The notes: a model not told the origin generated them from the sequence alone. 45,091 nt of DNA from DAOTXR01 sp034435375 (GCA_034435375.1 DAOTXR010000019.1:1-45091); one strand, 5' to 3'; shown: positions 9,026 to 16,601, counted from the first letter of the stretch. A program made the numbers and translations.

Positions 9026-9034
9026 TGCTATACT
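9026..9034 (+). promoter_or_regulatory. possible extended -10 of the FHA gene
   Basis: TGCTATACT (TG plus TATACT, 5 of 6) lies 36 bp before the GTG at 9070 in an AT-richer gap. No -35 at proper spacing was found. Confidence 0.35.
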
Positions 9035-9069
9035 GATCGCGATGATGGCGCTTATTGGGAGGTGGGAGT

Positions 9070-9531
9070 GTGTTAGGAATGCCAGGTCGTATTGTAACCA
9101 ACACCCGCGAGCTGCCTGCGCTGGCTCGCGCCAAAGAGCCGGACAGCTGGCGAGTGATCTTCCAGGTGGTGGCTCCCGGAACGCCAGCCATCGGTGTGGA
9201 AGTCAACGGCGTGGCCCTGGTAGGCCGGTCGGATGAAACCAGCGGCTTTGCTCCGCATCTCGACCTGTCTCCTTACGGGGCAGCCGACAGCGGCGTCTCG
9301 CGTCAACATGCCATTCTGCTGCCCAGCGATGAGGGCCTATACCTGATCGATCTGGACAGCACCAATGGAACCTGGATCAACGGGCAGCGGCTGGCTCCGG
9401 GGCAGAAGTATCTGCTGCGCTCCGGGGCGCGTGTGGAGTTCGGCACGCTGCGGCTGATGGTGCGTGTAGTAGGCGCGCTGCGCGGAGGGATCAGCGCCGA
9501 CGGGACTGAAGTCGTCGCCCGCCGCATCTGA
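9070..9531 (+). CDS. FHA-domain protein
   Basis: A 153-residue protein that is almost all one forkhead-associated domain, which binds phosphothreonine. The conserved sites are GRS (52-54), SRQH (77-80) and STNG followed by TWING (97-105), with the closing strands VEFGTLRLMVRVV. GTG 9070 is chosen because GGGAGG (9057-9062) lies 7 nt upstream; the in-frame TTG at 9055 lacks a site. There is no membrane segment and no fused enzyme, so it should be a soluble adaptor. The Ser/Thr kinases encoded at 18.9-23.4 kb are possible partners, which is inference. A short tail after the FHA fold (136-153) is unassigned. Confidence 0.85.
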   Translation: MLGMPGRIVTNTRELPALARAKEPDSWRVIFQVVAPGTPAIGVEVNGVALVGRSDETSGFAPHLDLSPYGAADSGVSRQHAILLPSDEGLYLIDLDSTNGTWINGQRLAPGQKYLLRSGARVEFGTLRLMVRVVGALRGGISADGTEVVARRI

Positions 9532-9637
9532 GAGTTTCACTCGAAGAGAGGTAGCGTCGGTTCTTTCGATAGAGTCTCGGCTCTGAGCAAAAGCCTCTTT
9601 GGCCAAACGCCTGGCCATCGGAATCTGGATGAACACG

Positions 9638-9665
9638 AAGCGAACCACGGGTTCGCTTTGCTTTT
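9638..9665 (+). terminator. probable terminator after the FHA gene
   Basis: A perfect 9-bp stem (AAGCGAACC 9638-9646 with GGTTCGCTT 9650-9658), 3-nt loop, then TGCTTTT. The 100 bp before it hold nothing else recognised except a weak GGCCA/TGGCC hairpin at 9601-9616. Confidence 0.5.
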
Positions 9666-9700
9666 GGGCAAACAGGGAGCGGCGCAAAAGCTAGTCGTGA

Positions 9701-9816
9701 GCCGGAGGCCAACGCCTCCGGCGACATTTCATGCGCCTGCTGAAGCAGGCCCTCTCCGCGCTGAGGCACGCTTCAGCGTGCCCATGCTCCTGTTGCCGGA
9801 TGGTTCACCATCCGGC
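9701..9816 (+). repeat. four-hairpin REP-like repeat, copy 1
   Basis: Four hairpins lie in a row: h1 9701-9722 (9-bp stem, loop CAAC), h2 9735-9750 (GCCTGC-TGAA-GCAGGC), h3 9765-9782 (GGCACGCT with AGCGTGCC) and h4 9795-9816 (10-bp stem, loop TC). The order and spacing repeat in copies 2 and 3. This is the structure expected of REP/BIME elements mobilised by the HUH enzyme next door. Confidence 0.85.
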
Positions 9817-9823
9817 TGAGTGA

Positions 9824-9940
9824 GCCGGAGGCCAACGCCTCCGGCGACAGCAAGGTGTGCCTGCTGAAGCAGGCCCTCTCCGCACCAGGGCACGCTTTAG
9901 CGTGCGCATGATCCTGTTGCCGGATGGTTCACCATCCGGC
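9824..9940 (+). repeat. four-hairpin REP-like repeat, copy 2
   Basis: In tandem with copy 1, 7 bp apart: h1 9824-9845, h2 9859-9874, h3 9890-9905 (loop TT, shorter outer stem) and h4 9919-9940. The spacer between h1 and h2 differs from the other copies. h4 ends 2 bp from the stop codon of the transposase (9943-9945), so it would form at the 3' end of that mRNA. Confidence 0.85.
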
Positions 9941-9942
9941 TG

Positions 9943-10389
9943 TCATCCCTCGCCCCGCCGGGTGGACCGGCGCAGCCTGGCGTCGGTGTCGTCAGCCACA
10001 CGCTCCAAAGCTGGGATCGCCGTCCCAGCCTCGTGATGCTCTTTCTGCTGTTGGACGTAGGCGATGGCCTGCGAAAGGCTACGGCGGCTGAGGGTAAACA
10101 GGCCGTAGCCGCGCTGCCATGCAAAGGGGAGATCGTAGCTGGCCTGGACCACATAGGACGATGCGCCTTTGACAAAACCGACGAAATCGGAGGCTGCCAC
10201 CTTGGGTGGAATGGTAGTGACAACATGGACGTGATCCGGCATGCCGTTGACTACAAAGGCCAGACCGCCTTTTTCTTCGCACTTCTTGCGAATGATGGCA
10301 TACAGCATCCGCTCGATCTCTGGCACGATCAGAGCTTGGCGTTCTCTGGTTGTCCACACCAGGTGATAGTATGCTTGCCAGTAAGGCAT
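9943..10389 (-). CDS. REP-associated tyrosine transposase (RAYT, Y1/HUH family)
   Basis: A 148-residue single-domain IS200-like nuclease. The N-terminus has YYHLVWTTRERQ, the HUH motif is PDHVHV (His53, His55), and the nucleophile is most likely Tyr111 in AIAYVQQQKEHH. These are the hallmarks of Y1 transposases, and the protein is complete. ATG 10389 is chosen because GGAG lies 9 nt upstream; a longer frame to 10473 would run through repeat copy 3. The gene is bracketed by copies of a four-hairpin repeat (copy 3 upstream, copies 2 and 1 downstream), which fits a RAYT that cuts and spreads its own REP sequences. There are no terminal inverted repeats or partner tnpB, so this is not a standard insertion sequence. 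Confidence 0.88.
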   Translation of the reverse strand: MPYWQAYYHLVWTTRERQALIVPEIERMLYAIIRKKCEEKGGLAFVVNGMPDHVHVVTTIPPKVAASDFVGFVKGASSYVVQASYDLPFAWQRGYGLFTLSRRSLSQAIAYVQQQKEHHEAGTAIPALERVADDTDARLRRSTRRGEG

Positions 10390-10405
10390 GAAGCCTATCT
10401 CCAGC

Positions 10406-10520
10406 GCCGGAGGCCAACGCCCCCGGCAACATTTCATACGCCTGCTGAAGCAGGCCCCTCCGCGCCGAGGCACGCTTCAGCGTGCCCATGCTCCTGTTGC
10501 CGGATGGTTCACCATCCGGC
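10406..10520 (+). repeat. four-hairpin REP-like repeat, copy 3
   Basis: h1 10406-10427 (one mismatch in the stem), h2 10440-10455, h3 10469-10486 and h4 10499-10520. It fills the gap between the transposase start and the ZIP transporter stop: h4 ends on the base next to the TAA (10521-10523). All three copies have the same orientation. Confidence 0.85.
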
Positions 10521-11333
10521 TTATCCCAGCGCCACGTCGAGCAGCATCATCACCGCAAAACCGAAGATGGCCCCCATCGTGGCGATGTCGGCGTTGCCGC
10601 CGCACTGCGACTCCGGCACCACCTCCTCGACCACGACGAAGATCATGGCTCCGGCGGCAAAAGCCAGCGCATAGGGCAAAATCGGACGGGCAACCAGCAC
10701 CGCCGCTGCCCCCAGCACGCCTGCTACCGGCTCGACGATGGCCGAGAGCTGGCCCATCCAGAAGCTGCGGAATGCCGACAACCCTTCGCGCCGCAGCGGC
10801 ATGGCGACGGCGATCCCCTCCGGGAAGTTCTGCAGCCCAATGCCCAGCGCCAGGGCCAGCGCTCCTGCCACACTGGCCGAAGGTAGGCCGCTGGCTGCTG
10901 CGCCAAAGGCCACCCCCACGGCCAATCCCTCCGGGAAGTTGTGCAACGTGATGGCCAACGCGAGCAGCACAGTCCGCTGCCAGCTCGTCGGCAGGCCCTC
11001 CGGTTTGCCCGGTTGGAGGGTGCGGTGCAGGTGCGGCAGGATCAGATCGATGCCGCGCAGGGTGATCGCCCCCGCCAGAAAGCCGACCACTGCCGGGAGC
11101 CAGGCTGGCCCGGGCATCCCCTCCGACATTTCGATGGCCGGGGCCAGCAGGGACCAGTAGCTAGCAGCGATCATCACTCCTGCCGCAAAGCCCAACATGA
11201 AGTCCAGCAGCTTGCGGTTGACCTCACGGGTCAGGAAGACGGAGGCAGCGCCCAACGCTGTGACGCCCCAGGTAAACCCGGTCGCCATCAGCGCCTGGAG
11301 GACAGGATGAAGGTTGCTAACATACGCGATCAC
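10521..11333 (-). CDS. ZIP-family divalent metal transporter
   Basis: A 270-residue, eight-helix ZIP permease of the GufA/ZupT type. The metal-site motifs are HNFPEGLAVGVAFG in TM4 and QNFPEGIAVAMPL in TM5, with VVEEVVPE near the end. Family members take up zinc, iron or manganese. The start is set at GTG 11333 (GAGG about 9 nt upstream) because it aligns residue for residue with the TTG start of the paralogue at 27274; the in-frame TTG 11363 is less likely. The TM3-TM4 loop is short (HRTLQPGKPEGLPTSW), unlike the expanded loop of the paralogue. The stop abuts a REP hairpin, which may form the mRNA 3' end. Confidence 0.88.
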   Translation of the reverse strand: MIAYVSNLHPVLQALMATGFTWGVTALGAASVFLTREVNRKLLDFMLGFAAGVMIAASYWSLLAPAIEMSEGMPGPAWLPAVVGFLAGAITLRGIDLILPHLHRTLQPGKPEGLPTSWQRTVLLALAITLHNFPEGLAVGVAFGAAASGLPSASVAGALALALGIGLQNFPEGIAVAMPLRREGLSAFRSFWMGQLSAIVEPVAGVLGAAAVLVARPILPYALAFAAGAMIFVVVEEVVPESQCGGNADIATMGAIFGFAVMMLLDVALG

Positions 11334-11389
11334 AGTCTGTATCCTCGGTTGAGATGGTGCCAACTTTCACGAATGCGAGAGATGCTGTC

Positions 11390-11418
11390 ATGGTAGCTGG
11401 ACTGGAGATGGTTGTCAA
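11390..11418 (-). promoter_or_regulatory. promoter of the ZIP gene with palindrome
   Basis: On the minus strand a perfect TTGACA (11413-11418) and TACCAT (11390-11395) are 17 bp apart, 57 bp before the GTG. An inverted repeat CAAAGC-N7-GCTTTG (11416-11434) overlaps the -35 and could be an operator. Confidence 0.55.
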
Positions 11419-11481
11419 AGCGTGTTGAGCTTTGGGATCGTCTGGCGCAGCAGGGCCTGGCGCCTGATCTCACCCCTGGCC

Positions 11482-12942
11482 TCACGGGTTTTCCTGCGTC
11501 TCTATCCCAGACAGCCGTCTGGCGGCAGCCTTCTTTTCCTCCATATCCACCAGCCGACTGATCATAATCCGCTGCGCCTGGGGGGAACCTGCACCGTGCA
11601 TGGATTCGGTCAGATAGCCGACCGCTGCGCTGCCCAGCGTGAGATTCTCGATCAGACGCAGAATTCGCATCTTATCACGGACAGACACACTGCCGCTCGC
11701 CCGCAAGTATTTCTCCAGCCACGGCCCGACTTCTGGCGACTCTAGGTCCTGTTCAGATGGCATGGTGGCCAGCAGCCCGCCTGCAATATCCTGGGCCAGG
11801 CGGGCGATTTCGTAGGGGTAACGTGTCACGTTCTGCTTGTGGACGTTGGCCAGCAGCGTGTCTACCATGTACGTTCCGCTAGGCTCGCCATGGCCCTCTG
11901 AAGCGCAGGCGATACAGCCGCAGTACAGCGTCTCGTTCAGGTGATTCATCTCGATGATCTTGTCGCGGATGTGGGAAGCCTGGGCCACGCCATTGTATTC
12001 GGCGATCATCTGAGCTGCGCCGATCAGCACGTCGCCGACGCCCACCTTACAGGCATAGCTCTGGCGGTGATAAGCCGCGAACACTTCCACCAGTTGTCCG
12101 GTAAACTGGTGCTCCTTGTACAGGAACACGCGCTCCCAGGGGACGAAGACATCGTTAAACACGACCAGCGCTTCATGCCCTGCGTAGTGCACATTCCCCT
12201 GATCCATCTTGCCCGGTTCCAGCCTGCGCGTGTCCGAGGGCTGGCGGCCAAGAATATAGATGATGCCTTCGGCATCGCTGGGCAGGGCAAAGGAGACGGC
12301 GTAATCTCTGTCTTCCTCGCGCATCGACAGGGTGGGCATCACGATGATCTCATGTGAATTGACAGCGCCCGTCTGGTGAGCCTTAGCGCCTCTCACGACG
12401 ATGCCATCCGCCCGTTCTTCAACCACCCGCAGATACAGGTCCGGATCGGGCTGGCGGTGCGGCGGCAACGAACGGTCGCCTTTGGGGTCCGTCATAGCGC
12501 CGTCGCAGGTCAGGTCCTTGTCCTGCACATATTCGAGATATTTCAGGAATCGGCTGTGGTAGTTGGTGCCCTGCTGTTGGTCGATATTGAAAGTAACGAT
12601 CGAAAGCGCGTTGAGGGCATCCATACCGACACAGCGCTGGAAGCAGCAGCCCGTCATGCGGCCCAGCAAGCGCCCCATCTTGCTTTTCTTGATCAGGTCA
12701 TCGATGCTGTGGTGAATGTGGGTGAAACGGTTGATCCTGTGGCCGGTGAGATGGGAGGTAGCCGTCAACAGATCGGCGAATTCGGGCTGGTGGGCCAGCT
12801 CGTAGGTGACTGCGACGGCTTCCATCGAGGGGCGGAGGAGCGGGTGATCGACCGGGACTTGCACACGTTCTCCAAACAGGTACACCAGCGGCCTCAACTG
12901 CCTGAGGCTTTCCTCGTATTGTTGGGCATCCATCATGGGCAT
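11482..12942 (-). CDS. 4-hydroxybutyryl-CoA dehydratase-like flavoprotein
   Basis: A 486-residue protein of the 4-hydroxybutyryl-CoA dehydratase/vinylacetyl-CoA isomerase branch (AbfD) of the HpaB-fold flavoproteins. It tracks the clostridial enzyme closely as I recall it: VDHPLLRPS, CFQRCVGMDA, DGAMTDPKGDR, GIVVRGAKAHQTG, HEALVVFNDVF, ETLYC and TESMHGAGSPQAQRIM. The [4Fe-4S] ligand positions appear present: Cys100, Cys104, His292 and Cys298. The known reaction is dehydration of 4-hydroxybutyryl-CoA to crotonyl-CoA using FAD and the cluster. His292 and Cys298 are one residue closer than His292/Cys299 of the clostridial enzyme, and a loop near residue 405 is shorter. ATG 12942 is chosen since GGGAGG lies 9 nt upstream, inside the end of the DUF1684 gene, implying translational coupling. 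It could be a relative with another hydroxyacyl-CoA substrate. Confidence 0.85.
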   Translation of the reverse strand: MPMMDAQQYEESLRQLRPLVYLFGERVQVPVDHPLLRPSMEAVAVTYELAHQPEFADLLTATSHLTGHRINRFTHIHHSIDDLIKKSKMGRLLGRMTGCCFQRCVGMDALNALSIVTFNIDQQQGTNYHSRFLKYLEYVQDKDLTCDGAMTDPKGDRSLPPHRQPDPDLYLRVVEERADGIVVRGAKAHQTGAVNSHEIIVMPTLSMREEDRDYAVSFALPSDAEGIIYILGRQPSDTRRLEPGKMDQGNVHYAGHEALVVFNDVFVPWERVFLYKEHQFTGQLVEVFAAYHRQSYACKVGVGDVLIGAAQMIAEYNGVAQASHIRDKIIEMNHLNETLYCGCIACASEGHGEPSGTYMVDTLLANVHKQNVTRYPYEIARLAQDIAGGLLATMPSEQDLESPEVGPWLEKYLRASGSVSVRDKMRILRLIENLTLGSAAVGYLTESMHGAGSPQAQRIMISRLVDMEEKKAAARRLSGIETQENP

Positions 12943-12947
12943 GATGT

Positions 12948-13514
12948 TCAACCTCCCTGCTCAGAGCTGGCCTGGACCGGCCTCGACTCGGTGCCTCGGT
13001 CTGGGGGTCTGAATGCCTTCTCTCCCGCCCGGATCGGCACTTTTAGCCGATTCTGCTTGGGCGGGATGGGACACGACCACAGGTCATTGTAGGCGCAGTA
13101 AGGATTGTAAGCCATGTTGAAGTCCACCAGAAAACGGCCATCGGGCAGAGGGTCAATCTCCAGGTAGCGACCGCCGCTGTAGGTCTCATCGCCGTTGGTG
13201 GCGTCCATGAAGGGTAGGAAGAACCCGCCGCCGCCCACCGCTGCGTAGACGGTCAGCTCGACGGGCTGCCCCTCGACCTCGAAGTGGAGACGTCCCCAGC
13301 GCAGGTACTCAGCGGTGTCGCCAGTGTTGGTCTGCATGGTGACGACCTTGTGCTCCTCGAACGGCTCTAATTCCAGCTCCAGTTCCAGGTTGGGATTATA
13401 CGGGTAGTAGTCGAGGCCGGTGAAGATGTCCTTCTGCTCAGGCGTCAGCGGCGAGGCGGGGTCCTTTTTGAAGAACTGATCCTTGCGCTGCCGGAAAGTC
13501 TCAAGGGTGCTCAT
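12948..13514 (-). CDS. DUF1684 domain protein
   Basis: A 188-residue protein with the full DUF1684 pattern: an N-terminal helix ending RKDQFFKKD, then YLRWGRLHFEVEG, the FLPFMDATNGDETYSGGRYL core, VDFNMAYNPYCAYNDLWSCP and PPKQNRLKVPIRAGEKAF. The invariant Asn-Tyr-Cys-Tyr cluster suggests a binding or catalytic site, but no function is established to my knowledge. ATG 13514 has GGAGGAGGA 8 nt upstream. The stop TGA (12948-12950) is 5 bp from the start of the dehydratase-like gene, so the two form a tight operon. That pairing suggests DUF1684 helps hydroxyacyl- or enoyl-CoA metabolism, which is inference. The charged C-terminal 20 residues appear disordered. Confidence 0.85.
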   Translation of the reverse strand: MSTLETFRQRKDQFFKKDPASPLTPEQKDIFTGLDYYPYNPNLELELELEPFEEHKVVTMQTNTGDTAEYLRWGRLHFEVEGQPVELTVYAAVGGGGFFLPFMDATNGDETYSGGRYLEIDPLPDGRFLVDFNMAYNPYCAYNDLWSCPIPPKQNRLKVPIRAGEKAFRPPDRGTESRPVQASSEQGG

Positions 13515-13584
13515 GCCGACGATCCTCCTCCGTTGCCCAAGGGGATGGGCGATTCGGGCTGTATCCATCTGCGTGTTGGGGCTG

Positions 13585-13634
13585 ATTATAGCGCACCGCG
13601 CAGGCGCGTTCCCAGCGCCCGTCGGGGCGCTGGG
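13585..13634. promoter_or_regulatory. divergent promoter region with 24-bp perfect palindrome
   Basis: A perfect palindrome (10-bp arms 13611-13620 and 13625-13634, centre GTCG) lies between a consensus TATAAT on the minus strand (13590-13585, for the DUF1684 operon) and TATGAT on the plus strand (13663-13668, for the PhzF gene). Neither -10 has a good -35, so activator or repressor control through the palindrome is possible; it could also be an mRNA hairpin. Confidence 0.4.
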
Positions 13635-13791
13635 GGTCTTAGCGCAATCTGCCGCATCGGGTTATGATAAGGGTTATCCGTCACGTGGCGCTGCAAGCGT
13701 TTCATCGAAACAGCATCTTGTGACTCTTTCGATGGATGGAGTTCTCCAACAGATCGTGCATTCCACCAAACTGCGGGCTGGAGGGATTGGC

Positions 13792-14715
13792 GTGCGACGT
13801 TACCACTTCATTCAGGCCGATGTGTTTACCGAGGTCATCTTTGGCGGCAACCCGGTGGCTGTCTTCCCTGACGCGGAGGGTCTCAGCGATGACGAGATGC
13901 AGAAGATCGCCCGCGAGATGAATCTCTCTGAGACGACCTTCGTGTTGCCGCCCACCGATCCACGCGCCGACGTGCGCGTGCGTTTTTTTACCCCCTCGAC
14001 TGAGTTGCCATTCGCAGGCCACCCGACTATCGGCACTCACGTCGTGCTGGCCACCCTGGGCCGCTACACCATCACCGGCCCGGTGACGCGCATCTGGCAG
14101 CAGGTCGGCGTCGGCACGTTGCCTGTTGACCTGATCACCGATGGCTCCGGGCAGACCAGCCGCGCCGTCATGACCCAGGGCGAGGCGCGCCACGGCGGCA
14201 TATATCCGGACCGCGACCGGCTGGCCCAGGCGCTCGGCCTCACCCCCCACGACCTGCTCGCCGACCTGCCCGCCCAGGTGTACTCGACTGGGCTGCCGGG
14301 CCTGATCATCCCCGTAGCCTCGCTCGACGCCATCCGCCGCGTCAATCTGAACGTGGGCCTGTTCAACGAGATCTGCCGCGCCATGAGCGTGACAGGGGGC
14401 GAGGTCTTCACCCTGGAGACCATCGACAAGGCCCACCACGTCCACGTGCGCAACTTCGACCCGCTGGTGGGCGTGTTCGAGGACCCGGCCACGGGCAGCA
14501 TGGCCGGGGCGTTGGGAGCCTACCTGCTGGCCAAGGGCGTCTTTCCCTACGCCTACGAGGCTTCCACCACCCATTTGGTCGTCGAGCAGGGCTTCGAGAT
14601 GGGCCGCCCCAGCCTGATCGAGGTCGAAGTGGATATCCGCGATGGAGCCGTCACCGAGGTGCGCGTCGGCGGACAGGTGGTGATCCTGATCGAGGGCAGC
14701 CTGACGCTCGCCTGA
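13792..14715 (+). CDS. PhzF-family isomerase
   Basis: A 307-residue protein of the PhzF/diaminopimelate-epimerase fold. It opens with YHFIQADVFTEVIFGGNPVAV, has the catalytic Glu47 in NLSETTF, then the substrate-loop motif ELPFAGHPTIG (71-81), and late FEDPATGSMAGALGAYLL, the mirror-domain glycine loop. Length and motifs match intact family members. Known members isomerise small acids or amino acids by proton transfer; the substrate here is unknown. GTG 13792 is chosen because GGAGGG (13780-13785) sits 6 nt upstream, although the frame stays open back to 13483 without coding character. It is divergent from the DUF1684/dehydratase operon. Confidence 0.85.
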   Translation: MRRYHFIQADVFTEVIFGGNPVAVFPDAEGLSDDEMQKIAREMNLSETTFVLPPTDPRADVRVRFFTPSTELPFAGHPTIGTHVVLATLGRYTITGPVTRIWQQVGVGTLPVDLITDGSGQTSRAVMTQGEARHGGIYPDRDRLAQALGLTPHDLLADLPAQVYSTGLPGLIIPVASLDAIRRVNLNVGLFNEICRAMSVTGGEVFTLETIDKAHHVHVRNFDPLVGVFEDPATGSMAGALGAYLLAKGVFPYAYEASTTHLVVEQGFEMGRPSLIEVEVDIRDGAVTEVRVGGQVVILIEGSLTLA

Positions 14716-14851
14716 GGGCGCCGCCGAGCGCCAATAGCGCCCACCAGCATACGCTCTGGCCGGGCTTCGGGATGGCGCTGGCCCTGGAAACTTTGGCCTG
14801 GCCTGTGCGTAATGGATCATGACGCAAGCTCGTTTACCGGGAGGCGACGTC

Positions 14852-15439
14852 ATGCAGATTCAGCCTGTGGAGGTCCATCCCCCGATTGGACATGCAATCA
14901 GGCGATGGATGTTGTATGGAGGCGCGTTCAGCGCTGAGGCGATGCTCCTGGCCCTCGCGGCGAGCGGCTGGTATCCGTTCGAAGTGGTCAGTATCGCGGC
15001 CTTGTCTGTGGGCGGGATGTTTGCGGCTGTGGCGTTTGGCATCGGATATTTCCTCCAGCGCCGTGGATCGTCACTCAGCCGCATCAGGCGAGATCTGGAG
15101 CAAGCCTCCGAGATGAGGGAGCGCGGCCTGATCGATCAGGATGACTACCTCCGCCTGAAGGCCCAGACGTTGGAGCATTTCCGCCCCGGCGCTGTGACGG
15201 TGCAGCGCCTGTGGCCTGCTGTGTTCTGGGCTGGGATGATCGGAATGGCGCTGCCCTTGTTCGGTTTTGCCGCCAGTTGGACCGCTATTTCAGTCCCCCT
15301 GGCTGTGCTAGTCGGCGGGGCGGCCTTTGGCGGCGCGGCAGCGGGCAGTGCAGGTCTGGCCGTCGAGATCATCCGGCGGCGGCTCAGCCGTCCGCAGCTC
15401 CCGGCCCCGGAGAGCCATTGGCGGAGGCTGGGCGAGTAA
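14852..15439 (+). CDS. membrane protein with SHOCT-like segment
   Basis: A 195-residue protein with two membrane helix pairs (about 20-70 and 125-175) separated by a cytoplasmic stretch. In that stretch EMRERGLIDQDDYLRLKAQ (about 89-107) matches the SHOCT pattern, a short helix-turn-helix oligomerisation motif found at protein ends. The second helix pair is Gly/Ala rich (GGAAFGGAAAGSAG). The C-terminus is basic. ATG 14852 has GGGAGG 7 nt upstream; an in-frame ATG at 14819 lacks a site. The function is not known. It stands alone, convergent with the lipoprotein gene. Confidence 0.65.
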   Translation: MQIQPVEVHPPIGHAIRRWMLYGGAFSAEAMLLALAASGWYPFEVVSIAALSVGGMFAAVAFGIGYFLQRRGSSLSRIRRDLEQASEMRERGLIDQDDYLRLKAQTLEHFRPGAVTVQRLWPAVFWAGMIGMALPLFGFAASWTAISVPLAVLVGGAAFGGAAAGSAGLAVEIIRRRLSRPQLPAPESHWRRLGE

Positions 15440-15464
15440 ACGGCGGCAGCGCCGGACAAACGCA

Positions 15465-15483
15465 GGCGGGCCTCAGGCCCGCC
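15465..15483. terminator. bidirectional hairpin between convergent genes
   Basis: A perfect 8-bp GC stem (GGCGGGCC 15465-15472 with GGCCCGCC 15476-15483), loop TCA, lies between the ends of the SHOCT-like gene (15439) and the lipoprotein gene (15506). There is no strong T run on either side. Confidence 0.45.
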
Positions 15484-15505
15484 CGCTATCCTTCATAGCC
15501 CCCTC

Positions 15506-16543
15506 TTACGGCATCGGCATGCCAAAATCGCTGGCCCAGCCGATGGCATACATCTCGCACGAGTCGACCCAGAAGCTGTTCATCGGGTAGGCAAAGTCGG
15601 TCTTGCCTTCGATCCACAGCGTGGCCCGCGCCGACGGCGCGGTGAAGATCACCGTGTAGGGCGCGAACAGGTCCCACGGCCCATAGATGTCTTCCAGCAC
15701 GTTAGCCTCGCTGCCGATCATGTTGGCGTTCTCGATGCCCCAGATGATGCTGGGGGCGTTCGGGCTGTCCCCAGCCAGGGGATCGATGCCCAGCCGTAGC
15801 TTGATGAAGCCAGTGGCCGGAATGCGCTTGATGTCCTCCCCGGCGTAGGCGAACATCCAGCAGTTAGCCCGGTAAACAGCCCCCGGCTGGAGATCGGTAA
15901 ACTTCTGGTAGAGACCAGCTCTGAAATTGGCCCCGATGCTCCAGATGTGCCACGAGACCCAGTCTGCCGGGAAGTGATGCTTGGGGTCCAGCTCTTCGTC
16001 GTAGTTTGGCCACGGACCGTAGGTTGTGTCGGCCCACGCCAACCATTCGCTGGGCACGTTGGGAATCGACCGTCCATCTGGCGCGGTGAAGGTATATTTG
16101 CCCGTGGTGAAGTTCGGATTGGCAACTTTGTTGAGCTTGTTCAGCTCGCCCGGTTGCGGTTTGGGGCTGCGTCCGCCGGACGGCGTGAGCGTCAGTTGGC
16201 CAGGCAGCAGCGTCGAGGTGGGCGTGGGCGAGAGGGTGGGTGGTCGGGTGGCCGTGGGGACCGGCGTGTAGGTTGGCGGCGGCGTGAAGGTCGAGGTGGG
16301 CGTTGTGGTGGCCGTGGCCGACGGCGTGACAGTCGGTGTGCGGCTGGGTGTGATGGTCGGTGTGGCTGACGGCAGCGGCGTGGGGCTGGGGATGCGGGTT
16401 GGGATGGGCGGCGCGGTCGGGGTTGGGGCCAGGAGCGGCGTAGGGATGGGCGCCGGTCTGGCCGCCCCTCGGCACGCCTGAACGACCCCCACCGCCGCCA
16501 GCAGCGCTGCGATCAGACGAAAGCTGACATTCCTTCGGTTCAT
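15506..16543 (-). CDS. Pro/Thr-rich surface lipoprotein
   Basis: A 345-residue exported lipoprotein: signal peptide with lipobox VVQAC (Cys24), then a long Pro/Thr/Ser linker (about 30-125) of repeated PTPT-type units, then a folded C-terminal domain (about 140-345) rich in Trp, Tyr and Asn (WLAWADTTYGPWPNYDEEL, WVSWHIWSIGANF, LWIEGKTDFAY). The aromatic beta-rich tail resembles carbohydrate-binding sandwiches, but I cannot name a family. ATG 16543 is chosen over a longer frame because it starts the signal peptide and has AAGGGG upstream. The gene is last in the kinase, pseudokinase, transglutaminase series, 58 bp after the transglutaminase, so its product may be a surface target or sensor of that unit. 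The linker likely spans the cell wall or envelope. Confidence 0.75.
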   Translation of the reverse strand: MNRRNVSFRLIAALLAAVGVVQACRGAARPAPIPTPLLAPTPTAPPIPTRIPSPTPLPSATPTITPSRTPTVTPSATATTTPTSTFTPPPTYTPVPTATRPPTLSPTPTSTLLPGQLTLTPSGGRSPKPQPGELNKLNKVANPNFTTGKYTFTAPDGRSIPNVPSEWLAWADTTYGPWPNYDEELDPKHHFPADWVSWHIWSIGANFRAGLYQKFTDLQPGAVYRANCWMFAYAGEDIKRIPATGFIKLRLGIDPLAGDSPNAPSIIWGIENANMIGSEANVLEDIYGPWDLFAPYTVIFTAPSARATLWIEGKTDFAYPMNSFWVDSCEMYAIGWASDFGMPMP

Positions 16544-16601
16544 ACCTCCCCCCTTACTCCGCACAATGGGTTTAGAGTCAGCGGCGTCCCGTTGGCCCTG
16601 A

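Noticed and set aside
9701..9940. Tandem palindromic repeats that might be taken for a CRISPR array
   Set aside because: There are only two adjacent units, each made of four different hairpins, with no spacers and no cas genes.
13483..13791. In-frame extension of the PhzF gene by about 100 residues
   Set aside because: It runs through the divergent promoters and palindrome, shows no coding character, and GTG 13792 has a good ribosome site and the family's normal N-terminus.
16170..16460. A GT-rich low-complexity stretch resembling a minisatellite
   Set aside because: It encodes the Pro/Thr linker of the lipoprotein in frame, with varied codons, so it is coding low complexity.
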